Below, piece by piece: positions 41,354 through 46,408 of a DNA stretch of 46,408 nucleotides. The notes beneath the pieces are model-generated. The model was not told where the DNA came from. It ran no database searches and worked only from the letters and a program-made list of their open reading frames with translations. This stretch comes from Candidatus Omnitrophota bacterium (lineage in GTDB: Bacteria > Omnitrophota > Gorgyraeia > B26-G9): the NCBI GenBank assembly GCA_018895275.1, contig JAHIOQ010000051.1, forward strand, positions 1-46,408. The letters are read 5' to 3'. Position numbers and translations under genes: made by a program. Positions within the stretch are counted from its first letter, which is position 1, and each line of letters begins with the position of its first letter.

Positions 41354-42855
41354 TTTCCTTTAATAAATGCAACAGTAAACCCGGCAAGAATAAATATAGA
41401 AATAAATTCCAGCCTGCCCGCCCACATCTGAAATATATAAGTAAGTTTAAGCAATACCGGCATATCCGCGCAGGTGATTCCGCAGGAAAGCCCCACGTTC
41501 GCTGCCGCGGAAGTGGATTCAAACAGCGCCGGTAAAAAAGGATACCCCAGGAACGCACCGACAAGCGCGCCGAAAACATATAAAATAAGAAAACAGAAAG
41601 TGATAATAAAAGACGACTGCACAAGCTTTGGTTCCAGCACGATTTCCTTGATGTGATGTATCTTTTTAACCAGTACGCTTGATTCCGGCAGCAAAAGCTT
41701 ATTTATATCCAAAGAAAGCCCGCTCCAGATAACCCCCAGCCGCAGCATTTTAATCCCGCCGGTAGTTGAACATATACCGCCGCCGAGGCCCATAGCAATA
41801 ATCATCATGATCAGCGCAAAATCTCCCCATTCATTCGCTATCTGTCCGTTGTAAACCGTCTGATAGCCCGTTCCCGTATGCGCGGAAATAAGCTGATAAA
41901 ACCCCTTAAAAAATAACCCGCCCTTATGCAGATATGTTCCGGACATCACAAAATATATGCTCAAAAGCGTAAAAATCAGCAATACACTCAATGAAAAAGC
42001 AATAACCTCTATATTTTTTTTCAACTCCTGCCGGTTACCCATCCATAGCTCGTAATGCAGCTTGAAATTCAGCGCGCCCAAAACCATAATAATCACGGTA
42101 GCCGCTTCAAACGCCCGGCTGTGATAAAAAAGGATGCTTTGAGAATGAGGTGTAAAACCTCCGGTATCAAACGCGGCCATAAACAGGCATACACCATCGA
42201 AGATGCTGATTCCCAAGGGCAGGCCGTTTTTTAAACCGATAAGCGTAAGCACCAGGCTGCCGATAATAAAATATAAAAGGCTCAGCCCCCAGATGAAGCG
42301 TGCCGTACTGATTACATTCGGAAGCACTCGCTCATCACGGCCCTCTCCGACATAAAGCCGGAACGCGCCGCTTGCCCCGCTGACAAAAAAACTGAGGGCA
42401 AAAACCACGATTCCCTGCCCTCCCATGAACATCATCAAATGCCGCCACAGGTTATGGCCAAATGATAAATGGTCAAGGTCCTGAATCAATGACAGCCCGG
42501 TAGTCGAGAATCCGCTCATTGCTTCAAAATAGGCATCAAGAAAACAGCGGTAATGGCCGCTTAAGAAAAGTGGCACCGCGCCTAATAAAGCGGCAATCAG
42601 CCAGGTAAGCGCCACGGTTACCATTCCCTGGGTCCAGGTTAAATCCTCTTCGGTCTTACACAAGGTCAAAAGGCTATAGCCCAGAAGCAGGGAGAGAGAA
42701 AAACCGATGACAAAGTCATAGACCACACTGTATTCGGCGAGAAAAAAAGAAAGCGCCATCGGCGCAAGCATGCACACCCCGACGGCAATAAAAATCTTGC
42801 CCAGATAATAGCTGATAATCTTCAGGTCCTGAAGACGGGATTTAAGCAATAACAT
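41350..42855 (-). CDS. trkH: Trk-type potassium uptake protein TrkH
   Basis: K+ transporter of the Trk/Ktr/HKT superfamily, 501 residues with about 10-12 TM helices. The four pore loops that hold the selectivity-filter glycines are visible in order: SGFSTTGLSLI, DTGGFTPHSQS, SAHTGTGYQTV and AANVGLSCGIT. It works with the TrkA proteins encoded just upstream. It overlaps the next gene by ATGA; its own start has no clear ribosome binding site. Confidence 0.95.
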   Translation of the reverse strand: MLLLKSRLQDLKIISYYLGKIFIAVGVCMLAPMALSFFLAEYSVVYDFVIGFSLSLLLGYSLLTLCKTEEDLTWTQGMVTVALTWLIAALLGAVPLFLSGHYRCFLDAYFEAMSGFSTTGLSLIQDLDHLSFGHNLWRHLMMFMGGQGIVVFALSFFVSGASGAFRLYVGEGRDERVLPNVISTARFIWGLSLLYFIIGSLVLTLIGLKNGLPLGISIFDGVCLFMAAFDTGGFTPHSQSILFYHSRAFEAATVIIMVLGALNFKLHYELWMGNRQELKKNIEVIAFSLSVLLIFTLLSIYFVMSGTYLHKGGLFFKGFYQLISAHTGTGYQTVYNGQIANEWGDFALIMMIIAMGLGGGICSTTGGIKMLRLGVIWSGLSLDINKLLLPESSVLVKKIHHIKEIVLEPKLVQSSFIITFCFLILYVFGALVGAFLGYPFLPALFESTSAAANVGLSCGITCADMPVLLKLTYIFQMWAGRLEFISIFILAGFTVAFIKGK

Positions 42856-42869
42856 AACAATAAATCAAG

Positions 42870-43007
42870 TTACCTCGCGCAAAAAAAAGACACGCTGAAG
42901 GAAATCAGCGCGCAGCTGAGCATCAGAAAAAAGGCGTAGAGTATCTCCACGGCAATGCCCTTGGCAATGCTCAAAGCGTTCTTTAATTTCCTCTTACGCG
43001 AGATCAT
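42870..43007 (-). CDS. 45-aa single-TM membrane peptide
   Basis: An ATG at 43007, 17 bp after the trkA stop, opens 45 codons to a TAA at 42870, 14 bp before trkH. MISRKRKLKNALSIAKGIA is strongly basic, and EILYAFFLMLSCALISFSVS is a hydrophobic helix, giving an N-in single-span topology. It fills the trkA-trkH gap in the right strand and coding style. It resembles small potassium-transporter-associated peptides only in size and position; I do not recognise a family. The ribosome binding site is weak. Confidence 0.55.
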   Translation of the reverse strand: MISRKRKLKNALSIAKGIAVEILYAFFLMLSCALISFSVSFFCAR

Positions 43008-43024
43008 CGTCTTAGATATTTGGG

Positions 43025-43693
43025 TTAACCTTTAATCTTGCCTACCAGCGTTTCCAGCAATTCCTGTTTATTCTCTACTACCGTGAGAGCAATAACATCA
43101 TCGCGCTTTTGAAAAACCGTGTCCCCGCGCGGCACGATCATCATTTCTCCGCGCACAATTGCCACGAGAACGGAATCCGGAGGCAGGACCACGTCCTTGA
43201 CCATCTTATCCACCACCGGAGACGCGCTGTCCAGGTCAACGCGCACGATTGCCAGCTTGCCGCGGCGAAAGGTCATCAAGGTCGCCAGGTCGGCAAAGGA
43301 CACCTCTTCCTCGATAATTTTGGCGATAATCTCCGTGGAATCAATGGGCACATCAACGCCCAGCTCGCTGAAGGTATGTTCATTATCGGAATCATTGACA
43401 CGCGACACCGTGCGGGAAACATTGTAAAGCTCTTTCGCTATCTGGCAGATAATAATATTATCCTCATCGTCCCCGGTCAGCGCCACGACAACATCTCTAT
43501 GATTAATATCCGCTTCTTCGAGAAATTTACGGTCGCATCCGTCACCGTTGATGACCAGGATATCCAGGTCACGCGATATCTTACGGCATATCGCCGCGTC
43601 TTTTTCCACCAGGCTTACCACGTGCTTATCGGATTTAAGGCGCTTTGCTAAATAATAACCGACTTTTCCGCCGCCGACAATTAATATTCTCAC
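43025..43693 (-). CDS. trkA: TrkA-type potassium channel regulator (RCK)
   Basis: A cytosolic gating subunit for TrkH. The N-terminal Rossmann domain begins MRILIVGGGKVGYYLAKRLK and the TrkA_C domain is near the end (VDKMVKDVVLPPDSVLVAIV). It has 222 residues, one RCK unit, where E. coli TrkA has two fused. The other unit is the next gene upstream, so the pair likely acts as a hetero-oligomer. Confidence 0.93.
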   Translation of the reverse strand: MRILIVGGGKVGYYLAKRLKSDKHVVSLVEKDAAICRKISRDLDILVINGDGCDRKFLEEADINHRDVVVALTGDDEDNIIICQIAKELYNVSRTVSRVNDSDNEHTFSELGVDVPIDSTEIIAKIIEEEVSFADLATLMTFRRGKLAIVRVDLDSASPVVDKMVKDVVLPPDSVLVAIVRGEMMIVPRGDTVFQKRDDVIALTVVENKQELLETLVGKIKG

Positions 43694-43710
43694 ATCAATA
43701 TTCTCCAGTT

Positions 43711-44355
43711 TTATATCTTGAATTTTTTCCGGATATTTTCCAGACGGTCTGTTTTTACCAGGCCGAATAAAACATCATTCTTTTCAATCACGGTATCCGG
43801 CTGCGGCAGCAAGGTACTGCCGGCCCGAATCACGGTAATAACGGAAAACTCATCCGGAACATTTAACGCCCCGGCCGTTTTCCCGATAAATTCATCACGC
43901 GCGTCGATGCGCATAACCTCCAACTCGCGCGTTTCCACAAGATAGCTGGAAAATTTCGCGTCCGTAATCTTGTCTCTGAGCATCGAAGCGATAAGCATCG
44001 TGCCGCTGATGATTTCAAAACCGAATGAAGAAAAGATTGAAGCACGCTGCGGGTCATAGACGCGGGCAAAAACTTTCGGCACGTTAAATATCTTCTTAGC
44101 TATTTGCGCGGCCATCAGGTTGGTATTATCGCCGTCCGTAAGGACGCAAAAAACATCTGCCTTCTCGATCCCGGCTGTTTTCAGGAATTCAAGGTTTACC
44201 CCGTTTCCACACAGGGTCAAGCCGTTAAACGTATCGCCCAAGCGCCGAAAGGAATTCTGCTCCTTATCGATAATCACCACATCATGCGCTTCCTGCGACA
44301 ATATCTGGGCCAGCTTACTGCCCACACGGCCGCATCCCACGATTATGACATACAT
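43711..44355 (-). CDS. trkA: TrkA-type potassium channel regulator (RCK), second copy
   Basis: MYVIIVGCGRVGSKLAQILS gives the NAD-binding loop, VFCVLTDGDNTNLMAAQIAK follows, and the TrkA_C domain reads TAGALNVPDEFSVITVIRAG. The product is 214 residues. The ATG at 44355 is preferred because GGGG lies 7 nt upstream; an ATG two codons earlier is too close. It is 17 bp upstream of the other trkA. A 14-bp perfect palindrome (CATACGGCCGTATG, 44400-44413) lies between it and secDF. Confidence 0.93.
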   Translation of the reverse strand: MYVIIVGCGRVGSKLAQILSQEAHDVVIIDKEQNSFRRLGDTFNGLTLCGNGVNLEFLKTAGIEKADVFCVLTDGDNTNLMAAQIAKKIFNVPKVFARVYDPQRASIFSSFGFEIISGTMLIASMLRDKITDAKFSSYLVETRELEVMRIDARDEFIGKTAGALNVPDEFSVITVIRAGSTLLPQPDTVIEKNDVLFGLVKTDRLENIRKKFKI

Positions 44356-44459
44356 ACCCATACCCCTTTTACCTTTGACTTTATCACATACTCATAAGAC
44401 ATACGGCCGTATGCAAAAATGCACCGGCCGCTATTATCTAATTTATATTTCTCATGCGC

Positions 44460-46408
44460 CTATCGTTTTTCCCAGCCATATATCAGCGGACTGGCGATAA
44501 AAACCGTAGAGTATACCCCGCTGATAAGGCCGATTAAAAGAATAAAGGCAAAATCATGCAATATGCTTCCGCCCCAAAACAGCAGCGAAACAACCACGCA
44601 GATTGTGGTCACCGAGGTCAACACCGTACGGCTGAGCGTCTGGTTGATGCTGATATTGATGACGTCCTTGAACGTGGTCTTACGCATAAGCCGCATGTTT
44701 TCCCGGATACGGTCATAGGTAACAATCGTATCGTTTATGGAATAACCGGCAACGGTCATCAGCGCCGTAATAACCAAAAGATCTATCGGCCGGTTCGTCA
44801 GCGCGCAAAAGGCAATCGCCACAAGCACGTCATGGAACAAAGACACAACCCCGGCAATCCCGTATGTCAAATCGCGAAAGCGTATCCAGATATAAATACA
44901 AATACCCAGCAGCGCAAGTGCCATGGCCAATGCCGCATTTTTCTTTAAAAGCCTGCCAACTACCGGGCCGACGCTTTCCACGCTCAGGATTTCCGCTTTA
45001 TTATCCGGAAATTTTTTCTCGAACTCCGCGGTAATCGCGTCCGCGCTGTCTTTTTCCGTTCTGATAATAACATCTTCCGGATGTTTTTTATCCTGCTGGA
45101 TAAGCGCACTGCTTAGTCCGATTTCATCCATTGCCGCGCGCAGCTCGTCAATTTCAACCTTGCGTTCGAACCTAAATTCCTGTATGGCGCCGCCGGTAAA
45201 ATCAATGCCGTAATTACTTTCGCCGCGCTGCACGAACATAAACAGACCGACTCCGATCAGTAGAAGTGAAATCGTATAGAATATCCAGCGAAGTTTAATA
45301 AAATCTATCTTCGTTGCCGGGATAAGCTGCAGCATGCGCAACGGAAGATTTTTCCATTTCAAAGAAAGCATGTCTACCAACAGGCGCGTAACGACAATCG
45401 CCGTAAACATACTGGCCATCAAACCGATAATCAGGGTCAAACCGAAACCGCGAATAGGCCCGGAGCCCAGCCATACGAGCAAGATCGCGGCAATAATTGT
45501 AGTCACGTTTGAATCGAGAATCGCCGGGAAAGCACGGTTATATCCGTTATTAATCGCCGTACGTATGGATTTTCCCTGGCTCAACTCTTCACGAATACGC
45601 TCGTTGATAAGAACATTCGCGTCCACAGCCATACCGATCGTCAATCCGATACCGGCAATACCGGGCAAGGTCAATGTTGCACGCAGAATTACAAGCGCGG
45701 CAAGAATAATTAATATATTAAGCATCAACGCCACATTAGCCAGGATACCGCCGATAAAATAATACACGGCCATAAAAACAATAACGGCAATGCCGCCGAT
45801 TAATGTCGCGTTCACCCCATTTTTAATGGAGTCCGCGCCCAAAAGCGGGCCCACGGTTCTCTCTTCCTCGAACTCAATCGGCGCCGGCAAGGCGCCGGTG
45901 CGCAGGACCATGGCGAGGTCCTTGGCCTGCTCCACATTAAAACTTCCCGTAATTTCCGCGTTTCCGCCGGAAATACGTTCCCGGATACTCGGAGCGGAAT
46001 AGATTTCCCCGTCTAGGACAATCGCCAGTCTCCGGTTGACATTAGCGCCGGTAACATTAGAAAACATCCGCGCGCCCTTATCCGTAAATTCCAGCTTTAC
46101 GCTCGGCCTGCCGTACTGGTCCCGGCTCATAACCGCGCCGGAAAGGGTGTCTCCGGTCATCACCGCAACATTTTCCAGCAAAAGCGCCTTCTCGTCTTCA
46201 TCATATTTCAGTTCATATCCGGCCGGAACATCCCCGCCTATCGCCTCGCGCAGCTTCTCTTCGTCTTCGGCAACAAGCCGGAATTCCAGCTGCGCGGTTG
46301 TACCGATGAGTTTGCGCGCGCGCACGCGGTCGGTAACACCCGGCAGCTGCACGATAATTCTATCCGCTCCCTGGCGGGAAATGGACGGCTCTTTTACGCC
46401 GAACTGGT
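44460..46408 (-). CDS. secDF: Fused SecD-SecF protein-export membrane protein (5-prime end outside window)
   Basis: Proton-driven partner of SecYEG that pulls proteins across the membrane. The frame runs off the window with QFGVKEPSISRQGADRIIVQ, so a few hundred residues (P1 head and TM1) are missing. The SecD part shows ATLTLPGIAGIGLTIGMAVD and ANVLINERIREEL. The SecF part begins YGIDFTGGAIQEFRFER and includes AGYSINDTIVTYDRIREN. SecD and SecF are fused in one chain, as in many Gram-positive and some other bacteria. The GTG at 46352 is internal. Confidence 0.95.
   Translation of the reverse strand, partial: QFGVKEPSISRQGADRIIVQLPGVTDRVRARKLIGTTAQLEFRLVAEDEEKLREAIGGDVPAGYELKYDEDEKALLLENVAVMTGDTLSGAVMSRDQYGRPSVKLEFTDKGARMFSNVTGANVNRRLAIVLDGEIYSAPSIRERISGGNAEITGSFNVEQAKDLAMVLRTGALPAPIEFEEERTVGPLLGADSIKNGVNATLIGGIAVIVFMAVYYFIGGILANVALMLNILIILAALVILRATLTLPGIAGIGLTIGMAVDANVLINERIREELSQGKSIRTAINNGYNRAFPAILDSNVTTIIAAILLVWLGSGPIRGFGLTLIIGLMASMFTAIVVTRLLVDMLSLKWKNLPLRMLQLIPATKIDFIKLRWIFYTISLLLIGVGLFMFVQRGESNYGIDFTGGAIQEFRFERKVEIDELRAAMDEIGLSSALIQQDKKHPEDVIIRTEKDSADAITAEFEKKFPDNKAEILSVESVGPVVGRLLKKNAALAMALALLGICIYIWIRFRDLTYGIAGVVSLFHDVLVAIAFCALTNRPIDLLVITALMTVAGYSINDTIVTYDRIRENMRLMRKTTFKDVINISINQTLSRTVLTSVTTICVVVSLLFWGGSILHDFAFILLIGLISGVYSTVFIASPLIYGWEKR

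Noticed and set aside
1-46408. CRISPR arrays, rRNA genes and riboswitches
   Set aside because: No regularly spaced direct repeats, rRNA sequence or recognisable riboswitch core was seen in the window, including upstream of the truB-ribF genes.

Overview
This 46.4 kb window looks like a chromosomal segment of an uncultivated anaerobic bacterium. It carries a single-chain pyruvate:ferredoxin oxidoreductase, two Rnf membrane subunits, a fused SecDF, a DHH-CBS-tRNA nucleotidyltransferase fusion, and many short palindromic repeats with REP-associated (RAYT) transposase genes. The combination reminds me of Candidatus Omnitrophota (PVC group), but that is an inference from gene content and not a proven placement.

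Layout. 1-740: decayed mobile and RHS sequence ending in a near-perfect sigma-70 promoter for nifJ. 740-4387: nifJ and its terminator. 4586-4676: tRNA-Ser(GGA). 4677-16766: an AT-rich, probably acquired island. It opens with a type I restriction-modification operon (half-size HsdS, HsdM, an internally shortened second HsdS, RhuM, HsdR, a YgjP-like metalloprotein), followed by a conserved-looking small protein, a TPR-like protein, a beta-repeat protein, a cytosolic papain-like protease, an unknown protein and a broken MscS-like gene. 16943-20103: a glycosyltransferase/GH15 glucosidase pair. 20195-23056: two tiny zinc-binding proteins facing each other and the hflKC operon. 23374-30283: a repeat-rich patch with a calcineurin-like phosphatase, an agmatine-deiminase-family protein, a PD-(D/E)XK-like protein, a WYL regulator, a TPR-like protein, a frameshifted secretory peptide, a group II intron-like RNA without an ORF, one RAYT gene and one RAYT remnant.

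30389-46408 is GC-richer and entirely on the minus strand, in long overlapping operons. Read in transcription order they are secDF (cut by the window edge), two trkA genes, a 45-aa membrane peptide, trkH, an exported OB-fold-like protein, rnfE, rnfA, DUF502, an MGDG-synthase-type glycosyltransferase, family 4 uracil-DNA glycosylase, xerD, tRNA-Arg(CCG), the DHH-CBS-nucleotidyltransferase fusion, rbfA, nrnA, truB and ribF. The last four are the end of the classic nusA-infB-rbfA region.

The most unusual material is the ORF-less group II intron-like RNA at 28674-29080, the family of dispersed repeats that also supply coding sequence to the RAYT genes, the split and deleted HsdS arrangement, the beta-repeat protein next to a papain-like protease, and the rnfE-rnfA pair without its partner subunits. 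All calls come from reading the sequence and remembered family knowledge; no database search was possible.
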